This document shows positions 1 through 8,827 of a stretch of DNA of 54,034 nucleotides, piece by piece. A program made the translations under genes and the position numbers. Source of the DNA: an uncultured Paracoccaceae bacterium (GTDB lineage Bacteria; Pseudomonadota; Alphaproteobacteria; Rhodobacterales; Rhodobacteraceae); NCBI GenBank assembly GCA_947501025.1, contig CANMUM010000012.1, positions 1 through 54,034 of the forward strand, in the 5' to 3' direction. Each line of letters opens with the position of its first letter. The stretch's first letter is position 1. Under the pieces are notes generated by a model. That model was given only the letters and a program-made list of their open reading frames with translations. It searched no databases and had not been told where the DNA came from.

Positions 1-74
1 TAGACTATGATGGTTTAGGCAAAGACAATTATAGTGCTATGGGTGTTACATTCGGTTATGCATATAATTTCTAG
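1..74 (+). CDS. Outer-membrane beta-barrel protein, C-terminal end only
   Basis: Only the last 23 codons are in the window, read from base 3 to a TAG at 72-74. The peptide alternates polar and hydrophobic residues (ATGVTFGYAYNF-like pattern) and ends in a terminal phenylalanine. That is the usual C-terminal strand signature recognised by the BAM machinery in outer-membrane barrels. It could be a porin, an opacity-type protein or another small barrel; the family cannot be told from this end. No clear terminator follows. Confidence 0.55.
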   Translation, partial: DYDGLGKDNYSAMGVTFGYAYNF

Positions 75-473
75 AATATTGGTTTGAAAGCTCATGTTGC
101 TTCTGATTTGAAAGCTAGTTTATACAATAGATAAAGCTTGAAATAGATTCAAAATAGAGGGCTAGTTGCAACGTTTGCGATATGATATAATGAACAATTG
201 CAGGAGGTGTTTCAAATAATTTCACTTGATCATACTTTGAAATTATGTGGATCATATTAAATATTAAAGTTCCCTTTATGCCTTAACAGCAGCAGATGCG
301 CAAATATATAGCCCTTGCAATGACTTCACTAAAATATAGATGCTTTTAATGTAAGATTATTTTGCACTATATCATCAACATTAAACTGAATCTAAAATGC
401 CCAGTAAGTTAACCATAGATCAGCGCTTACAGTATCACACCCAATCGTGAAGAGAGGCTTCAGAATTAGTTAG
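75..473. other. Intergenic stretch, no gene recognised
   Basis: About 400 AT-rich bases lie between the barrel stop codon and the convergent slt stop. No open frame with a plausible ribosome binding site was found, and no convincing stem-loop with a T-run. A decamer TTTGAAAGCT occurs twice, near 82 and 107, but this is too little to assign a role. Confidence 0.4.
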
Positions 474-2474
474 TTACTCTGGTGATGCGTACGCCTTAAG
501 AAGCAAGTCACTTGGGTTATAAGCAAACTCACCTGCAAGTTTCGCACCATAGATAAACACACCCTCAAGAACCCGCTGTACATAATTATGAGTTTCTTCA
601 AAAGGTATAAGTTCAACCCAGCGCACAGCATCTTCAACAGTTGGACCGACGGTACCATTGTGATCTTGCCAGCTAATGGAGCGACCGGGGCCCGCATTAT
701 AACCGACTGCCATTAATACTAATCGGCCATTAAATTTCTCTGACATTTCATCTAGATATGCGGTACCCAAGCGGATATTATATCCGCCATTGCTTAACAA
801 ATCTCTTTCGACAAATGGAACTCCTTCACGCGTTGCCATCAGCTCAGCGGTGGCAGGCATTAATTGCATATAACCACGCGCTCCAACGGAACTTCCTGCG
901 CGTTGGTAAAATTCACTTTCTTGGCGAGTGATGGCATATGCCAATCCCTTTTGAACAGGGATAGGTTGATTGAATAATTCAGGCATGGGATAGTAACTAT
1001 GAGTTATTATTTCATTTCGGCGAGCGAGATTTTTTCCTATGCCAACCGCAGCATGTGGTAAATCCAGATCGAGCGCAAGAAGCCCTAAGGCTTCTGCATC
1101 CATAGAAGAAAGTGTTTCGGCTTCATGTCGAAAGAAACGATCAGCAAGCAAAACTTCTCCAGCGCTGGAAAAAATCAATCCGGCATGTACGCTATCTTTG
1201 GAAAGCAATTCAGTGCGCAAATAACTCGGTTTTTCGGCATTCAATAAGTTCATGTCATAATCAATTCCACCAGCCTCAGCCGCGAGTTGACCATAAAAGC
1301 TCGTCTGGAATTGTGCGCCATATGCATAACCGCCTTCATCACCTGCTCGACCGAGCCAGTACCCCGCCCGGCCATTGGAGATCGGTGTATTCACAGCATT
1401 TTTGAAATTTTCAAAATGCTTCCGAGCTTGTTCTTTATCACCTAGAAACTCAAGTGCAATAAAGCCAGATTTCCATTCGGCTTGCGCATAGCCATCCTCA
1501 TCATCTTCCAAAAAATGCTGTGAAGCGATTTGATATGCCTCTTTGTAATTTCTTTCCCAAATGGCATCACCTGAAAGCCTAACACGGCGATCATCTTGTG
1601 ACCAATATTCGGGGTTGCCCAGTGCTTCACGAGAAATGGAGCGTTCGAGCAAAATAGCGCGCGCACCACGGCGGTTTTTATTTTTAAAAGCATAGCGAAA
1701 TTTTTCAAACTCAATCTCGGGAATATCTGGCTTAACAACATTGACAGTTTCTTCCGTAGAGACCTCAGCATCTAGCTCATCTTCATTTGTTGCATCTATC
1801 GTTTCAGTCTCGTCTTCAATGGTTGCTTCATTTTCGATAGGTTTCACCGCTCCATTTGCCGCAATCGAGATCCGATCATCGACAATCTTTTGCTGTTCAA
1901 CACTCAGCAGCGGCAAATATTCCTTCGCCATTTCAAACTGACCTTCAAAAAGCAAGTGGTTTACATGGGCATAAATATTTCCTTCTTCAAAATCAGGAAG
2001 GCTTGCCGATATTGTGTTCATCACAAAGACTGGTATTTCTAAGCGTGCCGCACCTTCAAGATAGACTTCATTCGCTTTTTCAAAATCGCCAATATCTGAA
2101 TATGCCGCAACCAAACGCGCAAGCCCCTCTGGTGTTTGTGATGGTATCAAGTTGAAAAAATCTATAACTTCAATTGAAGGCAAATTATCTGGTAGTCTTC
2201 TTTCGACTCGTTTTTGCATGAGTGGCAAACCAGGCCAGTCAGAGTTTTCACTCAGAAAAACCTTGTAATCTTGATATGCACCAATTCCAGCGCGAAGCGC
2301 GTACCAATCATAAATTTCCATAACAATGGGATCATTAGCATGAGCTGCAAAACTCTTTGCGTTATTCCATTGTTCATACTTAATCTTATCAAGCACGACA
2401 CGTAATATTTGGCCATTATCTGCAAAAAGCGGAGCAGATAGCGACAAACAAAGCACTAAGAACCAATTTTTCAT
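474..2474 (-). CDS. slt: Soluble lytic murein transglycosylase (GH23)
   Basis: A 666-residue periplasmic enzyme that cleaves the MurNAc-GlcNAc bond of peptidoglycan with formation of 1,6-anhydroMurNAc. A signal peptide covers roughly residues 1-18 (LFADN cleavage region). A long alpha-helical superhelical part follows, then a C-terminal SLT domain. The catalytic glutamate is E519 in RQESEF, followed by GARGYMQLMPATA and a downstream AVGYNAGPGR motif, all typical of family 1 lytic transglycosylases. Residues about 208-247 are an acidic, Thr/Glu-rich low-complexity insert. The gene is divergent from dapA across about 97 bp, a neighbour pair common in alphaproteobacteria. Length and motif set are normal for Slt. 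Confidence 0.93.
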   Translation of the reverse strand: MKNWFLVLCLSLSAPLFADNGQILRVVLDKIKYEQWNNAKSFAAHANDPIVMEIYDWYALRAGIGAYQDYKVFLSENSDWPGLPLMQKRVERRLPDNLPSIEVIDFFNLIPSQTPEGLARLVAAYSDIGDFEKANEVYLEGAARLEIPVFVMNTISASLPDFEEGNIYAHVNHLLFEGQFEMAKEYLPLLSVEQQKIVDDRISIAANGAVKPIENEATIEDETETIDATNEDELDAEVSTEETVNVVKPDIPEIEFEKFRYAFKNKNRRGARAILLERSISREALGNPEYWSQDDRRVRLSGDAIWERNYKEAYQIASQHFLEDDEDGYAQAEWKSGFIALEFLGDKEQARKHFENFKNAVNTPISNGRAGYWLGRAGDEGGYAYGAQFQTSFYGQLAAEAGGIDYDMNLLNAEKPSYLRTELLSKDSVHAGLIFSSAGEVLLADRFFRHEAETLSSMDAEALGLLALDLDLPHAAVGIGKNLARRNEIITHSYYPMPELFNQPIPVQKGLAYAITRQESEFYQRAGSSVGARGYMQLMPATAELMATREGVPFVERDLLSNGGYNIRLGTAYLDEMSEKFNGRLVLMAVGYNAGPGRSISWQDHNGTVGPTVEDAVRWVELIPFEETHNYVQRVLEGVFIYGAKLAGEFAYNPSDLLLKAYASPE

Positions 2475-2571
2475 AATATTTCCCTAAATCCAATGCCCAA
2501 TATTGAGATGAAACTTGCTCTAGATGCAAATCACGTTTATGAAAATCTAACAAAATGTATAGGAGTTCACA

Positions 2572-3444
2572 ATGTTCAAAGGTTCAATGCCCGCACTCGT
2601 CACGCCGTTTGCAAACGGAAAAGTCGATGAGAAATCGCTGGTTAAACTTGTGAACTGGCATATTGAGCAGGGCTCTACTGGACTTGTTCCCGTTGGTACA
2701 ACAGGCGAGAGCCCAACATTGACACATGAAGAAGATCAGCTCGTGATTAAAATCGTGGTGGAGACGGCTGCTGGGCGCGTGCCCGTGATTGCAGGAGCAG
2801 GCTCAAACAATACCGCTGAGGCGCTCAATATGGTGCAATTTGCAACAGAAGCGGGTGCAGATGCAGCGCTGGTCGTTACGCCATATTATAATAGACCAAC
2901 ACAAGCAGGTTTAATCGCGCATTTTACCGCGCTCAATAATGCTTCTGGTATCCCGATTTTTATTTATAATATTCCGCCGCGCTCTGTCATTGATATGAGC
3001 CCAGAGACCATGGGTGAGCTTTCTAAGCTTGATAAAATCATCGGTGTGAAAGACGCTACGGGTGATATTGGTCGCGTTTCAGCGCAACGCCTTACATGCG
3101 GACATGATTTCATACAGCTTTCGGGTGAAGACCCATCTTCCGTTGGTTTTAACGCACAGGGTGGAGTGGGTATGATCTCGGTAACGGCCAATGTCGCTCC
3201 AAAACTTTGTGCGCAAATGCAAGAAGCTACGCTTGCTGGGGATTACGAAAAAGCACGTGATATCAATGATCGCCTTATGCCCCTCCATCAAGCGATTTTT
3301 GCAGAACCAGGTCTTTGTGGCGCAAAAGCTGGATTGCAAATTTTGGGTATGTGCTCTGATGATGTGCGTTTGCCATTGCTTCCCGTGACAAATGATACAC
3401 GCAAAAAAATCGAAGCCGCGATGCAGGATGCTGGCGTGATTTAA
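2572..3444 (+). CDS. dapA: 4-hydroxy-tetrahydrodipicolinate synthase
   Basis: A 290-residue TIM-barrel enzyme that condenses pyruvate with aspartate semialdehyde, the first committed step of the lysine and meso-diaminopimelate pathway in the cytoplasm. The Schiff-base lysine is K160 in IGVKDATGD, the catalytic tyrosine Y132 in YNIPPR, and the threonine pair lies in GTTGESPTL near residue 45. The start is supported by AGGAG at 2560-2564, eight bases before ATG. Length matches the family (about 290-295). In many alphaproteobacteria smpB follows dapA; here decayed IS6 sequence begins 18 bp after the stop, so that neighbour is absent. Confidence 0.97.
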   Translation: MFKGSMPALVTPFANGKVDEKSLVKLVNWHIEQGSTGLVPVGTTGESPTLTHEEDQLVIKIVVETAAGRVPVIAGAGSNNTAEALNMVQFATEAGADAALVVTPYYNRPTQAGLIAHFTALNNASGIPIFIYNIPPRSVIDMSPETMGELSKLDKIIGVKDATGDIGRVSAQRLTCGHDFIQLSGEDPSSVGFNAQGGVGMISVTANVAPKLCAQMQEATLAGDYEKARDINDRLMPLHQAIFAEPGLCGAKAGLQILGMCSDDVRLPLLPVTNDTRKKIEAAMQDAGVI

Positions 3445-3462
3445 GGCATTGTCAGACTAACT

Positions 3463-4121
3463 GGTACTTTTGTATTAATTTTTGCACCGCTCATTATTTA
3501 ACTTTTGAATTTATATATGGCAGGCCTTAACTCGTTTAAGCACCATAGGTTTCCCATAGATATCATATTTTAGCGGTACGCTGATATTGCAGATATCCGT
3601 TAAGCTAGCGTAATGTGAGAGACTTGTTTGCTGGAGCTTGAGATTGCTAAATGTCGTTTCACACACATAAAACTGGTACATCGATGAGACTGTATCAAGG
3701 TAAACGGAAAAGGTTAAATCGATTGACAGTATCTTTGGTGTGTGGCCGACTAGCATGGCCAGTTCATTGAATTTGGATCAACTGCGAGACACGATGTAAA
3801 AGCAGTTGATCCACTGGAAAGGCGGTTTGCGCACGCTGATGAGAAGTGGAAAATTAATTGGATCGAAGGTGATCACGCCATATTAAAGCGGCCGTTCAGA
3901 TTAAGAAAAGATTTTAAAATCATGCACTCTTCTAAAGCAAAGTTTTTAGCAATCGTGGCTCACAGAATGATCAAAAAGAACCACATTCGCAACATCAATT
4001 TGGGGTCATTAAGGTTTTTTGTAGTGAAATTGATTTTATACCGAATTTGTTCCAAGATGTTACACAAAAGGGGCGCGTAATGAAACGAGTCTCACCATAG
4101 CGAAATTAATGCAATAGTCCC
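3463..4121 (+). mobile_element. Decayed IS6-family insertion sequence (copy 1)
   Basis: The left end reads GGTACTTTTGTATTAATTT (3463-3481). The right end, read on the other strand from 4121, is GGGACTATTGCATTAATTT, so the element has imperfect terminal inverted repeats of about 19 bp. Between them is a broken transposase. At 659 bp it is shorter than an intact IS6 element (about 750-850 bp). No matching 8-bp target duplication was found at the flanks. A second partial copy with the same right end lies at 5431-5569. Confidence 0.78.
3519..4080 (+). pseudogene. IS6-family transposase remnant
   Basis: The reading must be stitched from several frames. An N-terminal part resembles the IS6 start (LNSFKHHRFPIDII near 3529-3570). 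Around 3679-3690 WYIDET corresponds to the conserved W-R-V-D-E-T block that holds the first catalytic Asp. The last part, in frame from about 3754 to a TAA at 4078, contains GDHAILKRPFRLRKDFK and AHRMIKKNHIRNIN, matching the C-terminal catalytic region of the family. Internal stops and frame changes show it is dead. The end diverges from copy 2 after NHIRNIN. Confidence 0.72.
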
Positions 4122-4122
4122 A

Positions 4123-4698
4123 TTAGCTGGGGCACATCCATGCATTCAGCTGAATTACAAGCCTATTTTCGAGGTTCTGTTCGCTGTGCAACGCACAAAG
4201 GCTCAGTGCGATGGAGCTAACGGAAAAAGCCTGAATTCCTTCTGATAACAATTCCGCCGATATGTCCTGCCGGAAGGGGCCACTCTTTAATCTGTCGATC
4301 AATATGCAGTCATATCTATATATGGTCTCAGCAATTTTTCCGATTTCTTCTACAGCAAGCGCACCTGATAAGCGCAGAAAAATGTCAAAGACGTACCGCT
4401 CACTTGAGATGAACATCAGGAGCGGCATGATACTCGCAACCACATGTTCAACAGAGTCAAAATTGTGGACAGTCTCCATGTCATCGAGTAGCGCATTAAT
4501 TCGCTCTGCGATCAAAATATCCATCAAAGAGTCTTTATCCTTGAAGTGAGCAAAGAAGGTGCCTTTTGCGACTCCTACTGTTGACACAAGATCCTCAATG
4601 CGAAGTTCTTCAAATCCAACATCTGACACGAACTCTCGTGCAGAGCCTAGGAGCCGTTCCCGTGTCTTCAAACTTCTAAGTTGTTTTGCGCGAGCCAT
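4123..4698 (-). CDS. TetR-family transcriptional repressor
   Basis: A 191-residue regulator. The N-terminal HTH (about residues 10-56) has the typical pattern RERLLGSAREFVSDVGFEEL, then IEDLVSTVGVAKGTFFAHFK. The remainder is an all-helical ligand and dimer domain with no close family cue. It is divergent from the flavoprotein gene across 79 bp that holds two palindromes, so it most likely represses both itself and that gene. Its stop codon lies at 4123-4125, immediately next to the terminal repeat of IS6 copy 1, so the last residues may be altered by the insertion. The length is still ordinary for TetR proteins. The effector is unknown; quinones or electrophiles are a guess from the neighbour. 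Confidence 0.9.
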   Translation of the reverse strand: MARAKQLRSLKTRERLLGSAREFVSDVGFEELRIEDLVSTVGVAKGTFFAHFKDKDSLMDILIAERINALLDDMETVHNFDSVEHVVASIMPLLMFISSERYVFDIFLRLSGALAVEEIGKIAETIYRYDCILIDRLKSGPFRQDISAELLSEGIQAFSVSSIALSLCALHSEQNLENRLVIQLNAWMCPS

Positions 4699-4719
4699 GT
4701 CTTTTTCTAAATAAAATAT

Positions 4720-4761
4720 TGACTGCGGTCAACATAAATGATAATAATTTGACCGCGGTCA
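4720..4761. promoter_or_regulatory. Paired TetR operator palindromes in a divergent promoter
   Basis: TGACCGCGGTCA at 4750-4761 is a perfect 12-bp palindrome. TGACTGCGGTCA at 4720-4731 is the same with one change. Their centres are 30 bp apart, about three helical turns, in the gap between the divergent TetR and flavoprotein genes. This is the usual layout for autoregulated TetR control. An AAAGGAGA ribosome binding site follows at 4767-4774. Confidence 0.75.
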
Positions 4762-4777
4762 TTTTAAAGGAGATCAC

Positions 4778-5371
4778 ATGGATACTAAACGCATTTACGT
4801 CCTCAATGGACACCCTGGTGAAGCGTCATTGTCAAAGCTTTTCTCAGAAAACTATGTGGAAGCGGCAGCGAAAGCGGGTCATGAAGTCCGGATCACCCAT
4901 TTGCATGATCTTGAATTTGATTCCGACTTTGGAGGGGGCGGATACAAAAACCAAAAATTACTTGAACGAGACCTTAAAGATATTCTGGACAATCTGGAAT
5001 GGAGTGAGCATTTCGTGCTTCTGACGCCCATGTGGTGGGGAGGTTTTCCAGCTAAGTTGAAAGGCTTATTTGACAGGTCATTTCTTCCTGGCAATGCGTT
5101 CGATACACGCAAGAAGACATGGCTAGGCATGCCCAAACCACTTTTAAGTGGTCGAAGCGCGCGGCTGATTATGACCTCGGACACTCCGAACTGGTTTTTC
5201 CGATTTGTTTATAAGAGTGCAATGGTACGTCAACTTCGCGCGCAAATCTTAGGGTTAATAGGTATCGCGCCTCTGCGTGTCACCTACTTTTATGAAGCTA
5301 GCGAACCAAAGCCAGCAATAGTCAAGAAGTGGTCACAAAAAGTGGCCGTCCTTGGGTCAGGAGCTCTTTAA
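4778..5371 (+). CDS. NAD(P)H-dependent quinone oxidoreductase, flavodoxin-like fold
   Basis: A 197-residue protein of the MdaB/KefF/YwrO-type group, which reduces quinones or similar electrophiles by two electrons with FMN or FAD and NAD(P)H. It opens with a beta strand and phosphate-binding loop (IYVLNGHPGEASLSKLF). In the middle it carries TPMWWGGFPAKLKGLFDRSF, the flavin/quinone site signature of the group. AAAGGAGA just before the ATG supports the start. The gene is divergent from a TetR repressor with shared operators, so induction by a small electrophile is likely. The exact substrate cannot be read from the sequence. Confidence 0.87.
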   Translation: MDTKRIYVLNGHPGEASLSKLFSENYVEAAAKAGHEVRITHLHDLEFDSDFGGGGYKNQKLLERDLKDILDNLEWSEHFVLLTPMWWGGFPAKLKGLFDRSFLPGNAFDTRKKTWLGMPKPLLSGRSARLIMTSDTPNWFFRFVYKSAMVRQLRAQILGLIGIAPLRVTYFYEASEPKPAIVKKWSQKVAVLGSGAL

Positions 5372-5389
5372 CCCAGAAAAGGATTTCAT

Positions 5390-5518
5390 ATGCCTAAAAT
5401 CGCAGAAATCATATCGATTCTCACAAAACCGATCAAAAATAACCACATCCGTAACATCAAACCAAGCGTGAAAGGCGAAATTGACTTAGTAAAGAGTCTG
5501 TTTCAAGGTGTAGCTTAA
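5390..5518 (+). pseudogene. 42-codon fusion: unknown start joined to IS6 transposase C-terminus
   Basis: The frame starts ATG with AAAGGA ahead of it and encodes MPKIAEIISILTKP, unrelated to the transposase. From about codon 15 it reads IKNNHIRNIKPSVKGEIDLV to a TAA, the normal C-terminal end of an IS6-group transposase. It looks like the 5' end of a host gene cut short by an insertion or deletion and joined to the element. Whether a peptide is made is unknown; function is not expected. Confidence 0.6.
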
Positions 5519-5569
5519 GCGGGGTTAAAATTGAACATTCTCACTGAAGGAAATTAATGCAAAAGTCCC
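5431..5569 (+). mobile_element. IS6-family right-end fragment (copy 2)
   Basis: About 140 bp match the 3' end of the element at 3463-4121. They contain the transposase C-terminus and a right terminal repeat that reads GGGACTTTTGCATTAATTT on the minus strand from 5569. Copy 2 keeps the true C-terminus (GEIDLVKSLFQGVA) that copy 1 has lost. Both copies point the same way and enclose the tetR/flavoprotein pair. Confidence 0.7.
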
Positions 5570-5628
5570 ATACTTCATAAGTGAATCTAATTACTCCCCA
5601 ATAAAAGCGTTAAAAGACAGCTGCCCTA

Positions 5629-5686
5629 AAACCCGACTATTTTAATCAATTATTTACTTGACAAAAATAGTCGGGTTAAATATTTC
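5629..5686 (+). promoter_or_regulatory. Iron-locus promoter with two IscR/Rrf2-type operators
   Basis: Two dyads lie 25 bp apart centre to centre. Site A has core CCGACTATTTTAATCAA (5633-5649); site B has TTGACAAAAATAGTCGG (5658-5674). Each differs by one base from the IscR type-1 core YYGACTRWWWYAGTCRR. A sigma70-like promoter fits: TTGACA at 5658-5663, a 17-bp spacer and TATTTC at 5681-5686. Site B would then cover the -35 box and spacer. It should drive the siderophore receptor starting at 5716. Confidence 0.6.
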
Positions 5687-5715
5687 TGCTTACATCTTAT
5701 TTATTTGGGACAAAA

Positions 5716-7812
5716 ATGTATAAACTTAGAGCGACCGTATCAACATTAGTGCTAATTAGTATGACGAGCAATTTATCAGCCCAAGACGTGACTGAATTGG
5801 TTGAGGTGGTCATTGATGGCGGGCAAGCTTATGATGGTTTTTATGGAGACAGTGTTGAGGAAAGTTCTCAAAGTGTTTCAAAATCTGAAACCCCAATAGC
5901 TGAGACCTCCCGATCGGTAAGTGTTATTACTCAAGAAGAAATGCAAGAGCGCGGTGCGCAAAGTGTTGAACATGCAATGCAATATAGTCCTGGGGTTGTT
6001 GCAGGTCAGTGGGGCCTTGATAACCGTTCTGACTGGTCATATGTGCGTGGTTTTAGTCCCACTGTTTATCATGATGGGCTGATATCGCGTTATGGGTATT
6101 ATAATGATACAAAGCCCGAGACCTTTATGCTCGATCAGGTTGGTATTTTAAGCGGCCCGTCCTCAAACATTTATGGGAACGGATCTGTTGGGGGTGTGGT
6201 CAATACAACATCTAAGATAGCGGGGGAAGTTGCGCCAAATATCTTACAAGTTTCTTACGGTAGCAATAATCGAAAAGAAGTTGGCATTGATTACTCTGGC
6301 ACATTGGGGGCGAATGAAGACGTACAATATCGTTTGGTAGGCTTGTGGCGCGATGCCGATACGCAGGTTGACTACCAAGAAGACAATAGTGTTGCAATCG
6401 CACCATCTCTTGCTTGGGACATAACAGATGATACGACGCTTAAGGTGATGTTGAATTATCAAAATACAGAGACAGGGCCGCTCATACAGTTTTTCTCACC
6501 GGTCGGTGTGAGTGAGCCGGGGCCAAATGGTGAATATCTTTCAGCGAATACATTCGTTGGAGAGCCTGGTTTCGATATGTTTAATACAGAACAAAAAGCC
6601 ATTACCGTTATGCTTGACCATAACTTCGGTAATGGCTGGAACGCAAATCTAAATGCGCGCAAACTTACATCAACCGCTGAGTATCAGCACGCTTGGTGGG
6701 CGTTTGATAACTATGAAACAGACCGATATAATGATGACGGCACAATTAACCGCACATTTTACCGCGCTGAAAGTTCACTTGATACTATTGGTGTGAACGG
6801 TCAAGTTGATGGCATATGGTCGCTTGGCAATGTTGCAATGTCTACGCAAATTGGTGTGAATTATGCACGCGGAATATATGACACCGATAGTGGTTATGGT
6901 ACTCAAATCGGATCTATTGATCCATATGACCCAGATTACACAGGTTACAATGACATTACGGTGACGGATTCAGCTGCATCAACTTCTGAAGAAATTGGTG
7001 TATATCTACTAAATCGTGCAACGTTCTTTGATAAGCTCCATTTGGATGTAGGGCTTGGTTGGAGTGAAATTGAAACTGGCGAAACTGACGCCACATTCTC
7101 AGATGCTACTATTTCAGCTACTGACGATGCTTTCACAAAAAGCTTTTCTATAATGTATGAAAGCCAGTTTGGGCTTAATACATACGCATCGTATTCTGAG
7201 AGTTTTACCCAAGAGGTTGTTGGTTCTGATTATGAGGGCAATCCATTCGATCCTACTTTTGGCACCCAATATGAGGTTGGAGTAAAGTATCAACCCTTGA
7301 ACACCAACTCGCTTTTCACATTTGCATATTTTGATATCAACAAAAGTAATCTTGCTGTTATGGATGAAGACAATCCAGATTACCAAATCCAAACGGGTGA
7401 AGTGAATGCACGTGGTTACGAGCTTGGTGTCAGCCACAAGTTCAATGAAATTTCGATTGATGCATCTTTCACTTCGATGGAAACAGAGGATACTGATGGC
7501 TTTGCAATTTCGGGGGTTCCCGAAAAATCAGGATCGATTTGGGTGGGATATGAACCAGCAGCACTTCAAGGCTTTAAAATGGCTGTTGGCGCTCGTTATG
7601 TTGGTGAGAAATGGGAAGGTGGCAGCGATGTTGCAACAAACCCAGAATACACACTTTATGATGCTATGATTGGCTATGAGACAGATGATTGGAATACATC
7701 TCTGAATATACGAAATCTTACCGATAATTATCATACGACTTTTTGCAGTTCCTATGCTTGTTATCTCGGCGAGAGTCGAACATTCGACTTAACGGTAACT
7801 CGTAAATTTTAA
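5716..7812 (+). CDS. TonB-dependent siderophore receptor
   Basis: A 698-residue outer-membrane receptor for ferric siderophores. The signal peptide covers about residues 1-23 (ends LSAQ). A TonB box-like stretch (ELVEVVIDG) comes next, then the plug domain with ETSRSVSVITQEEMQERGAQ, SPGVVAGQWG, VRGFSPTVYHDG and ILSGPSSNIYGNGSVGGVVN. The rest is a 22-strand barrel ending in a terminal Phe (DLTVTRKF). It is the first gene of a run continuing with binding protein, permeases, ATPase and SIP-type reductase, which supports hydroxamate- or citrate-type siderophore import. Two operator dyads upstream indicate iron control. The ligand cannot be named. Confidence 0.93.
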   Translation: MYKLRATVSTLVLISMTSNLSAQDVTELVEVVIDGGQAYDGFYGDSVEESSQSVSKSETPIAETSRSVSVITQEEMQERGAQSVEHAMQYSPGVVAGQWGLDNRSDWSYVRGFSPTVYHDGLISRYGYYNDTKPETFMLDQVGILSGPSSNIYGNGSVGGVVNTTSKIAGEVAPNILQVSYGSNNRKEVGIDYSGTLGANEDVQYRLVGLWRDADTQVDYQEDNSVAIAPSLAWDITDDTTLKVMLNYQNTETGPLIQFFSPVGVSEPGPNGEYLSANTFVGEPGFDMFNTEQKAITVMLDHNFGNGWNANLNARKLTSTAEYQHAWWAFDNYETDRYNDDGTINRTFYRAESSLDTIGVNGQVDGIWSLGNVAMSTQIGVNYARGIYDTDSGYGTQIGSIDPYDPDYTGYNDITVTDSAASTSEEIGVYLLNRATFFDKLHLDVGLGWSEIETGETDATFSDATISATDDAFTKSFSIMYESQFGLNTYASYSESFTQEVVGSDYEGNPFDPTFGTQYEVGVKYQPLNTNSLFTFAYFDINKSNLAVMDEDNPDYQIQTGEVNARGYELGVSHKFNEISIDASFTSMETEDTDGFAISGVPEKSGSIWVGYEPAALQGFKMAVGARYVGEKWEGGSDVATNPEYTLYDAMIGYETDDWNTSLNIRNLTDNYHTTFCSSYACYLGESRTFDLTVTRKF

Positions 7813-7834
7813 TTCAATGTGATGTGGATAAAAA

Positions 7835-8827
7835 ATGGGTATTAAGAGTATAGTTGTTTCTATCGGAATAATCGTTTTGGGTGTAAATAGCCTATTGGCT
7901 GATGAGTTTCCAGTTACAGTGGAGCATAAATACGGCTCAACGACGATTGTTTCAGAGCCAAGCCGCGTGATCTCTTTAAGCTATCAAAATCACGATAATC
8001 TTCTTGCATTAGGGGTTCAACCGATTGCGATTAGATATTGGTATGGAGATTTTGAATTTGGCGTTTGGCCATGGGCAGAAGAGCTGCTTGGAAGCGAGAA
8101 GCCCGTAATTCTAAAAGGTGATATTAATATTGAGCAGATTGCAGAATTGAAGCCAGATCTCATTGAGGCTATGTGGTCGGGCATTACCCAAGATCAATAT
8201 GATTTATTAAGTAAAATCGCTCCAGTTGTTCCACCGTTAAAAGGCTATGAAGATTACGGGATGCCATGGGAGAAAATTGCTGCGGAAACGGGGGTTATCG
8301 TTGGGAAATCTGAAGAAGCTGATGCCAAGGTCGAAGAAATAGAATCCCGAATGGCCGCAATTCGAAAAAATCACCCAAGCTGGGAAGGCAAGAGCGCAGC
8401 TGTAGCCTATTATTGGAGTGATGCTCCTGGCGCGTATACATCTTCAGATATTAGACCACAATTTCTAGCTAATTTAGGTCTCATAACGCCAAAGAAAATT
8501 GATGATGTTTCGGGACCAAATGCATTTGCTATTAAGCTTTCTCCTGAAGATCTTTCGCCGATTGATACGGATATTGTGATTTGGTTTATAGAAGAGAGAA
8601 ATGTAGAGACAGTTAAAAATTTGGCTTTACGCCCAACGTTAAATGCGTACAAAGAGGGGCGCGAAATTTACGCTGACCCAACACTTGCATCAGCATTCTC
8701 ACATGGTTCACTCTTAAGCCTGCCATATGTTCTCGATCAAATGGTGCCACTTATCGAAAGTGCAATTGATGGTGACCCTTTGACTTTAGTTTCATCCACT
8801 GAAGAAATAGGGCTTTTGGCCGAATGA
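7835..8827 (+). CDS. Iron-siderophore ABC transporter, periplasmic binding protein
   Basis: A 330-residue FecB/FhuD-type class III binding protein that hands ferric siderophore from the periplasm to the permease pair. The signal peptide covers about residues 1-22 (ends LLADE). The N lobe has SRVISLSYQNHDNLLALGVQ and IEQIAELKPDLIEAMWSGI, the family hallmark of substrate-binding proteins with a rigid linking helix. The C lobe has PDIVIW-like IDTDIVIWFIEE. It starts 22 bp after the receptor stop and overlaps the next gene by 4 bp (ATGA), so translation is coupled. Confidence 0.92.
   Translation: MGIKSIVVSIGIIVLGVNSLLADEFPVTVEHKYGSTTIVSEPSRVISLSYQNHDNLLALGVQPIAIRYWYGDFEFGVWPWAEELLGSEKPVILKGDINIEQIAELKPDLIEAMWSGITQDQYDLLSKIAPVVPPLKGYEDYGMPWEKIAAETGVIVGKSEEADAKVEEIESRMAAIRKNHPSWEGKSAAVAYYWSDAPGAYTSSDIRPQFLANLGLITPKKIDDVSGPNAFAIKLSPEDLSPIDTDIVIWFIEERNVETVKNLALRPTLNAYKEGREIYADPTLASAFSHGSLLSLPYVLDQMVPLIESAIDGDPLTLVSSTEEIGLLAE

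Noticed and set aside
3511-3756. 81-codon minus-strand frame between dapA and tetR
   Set aside because: It lies antisense across the decayed IS6 transposase, whose plus-strand motifs explain the region better.
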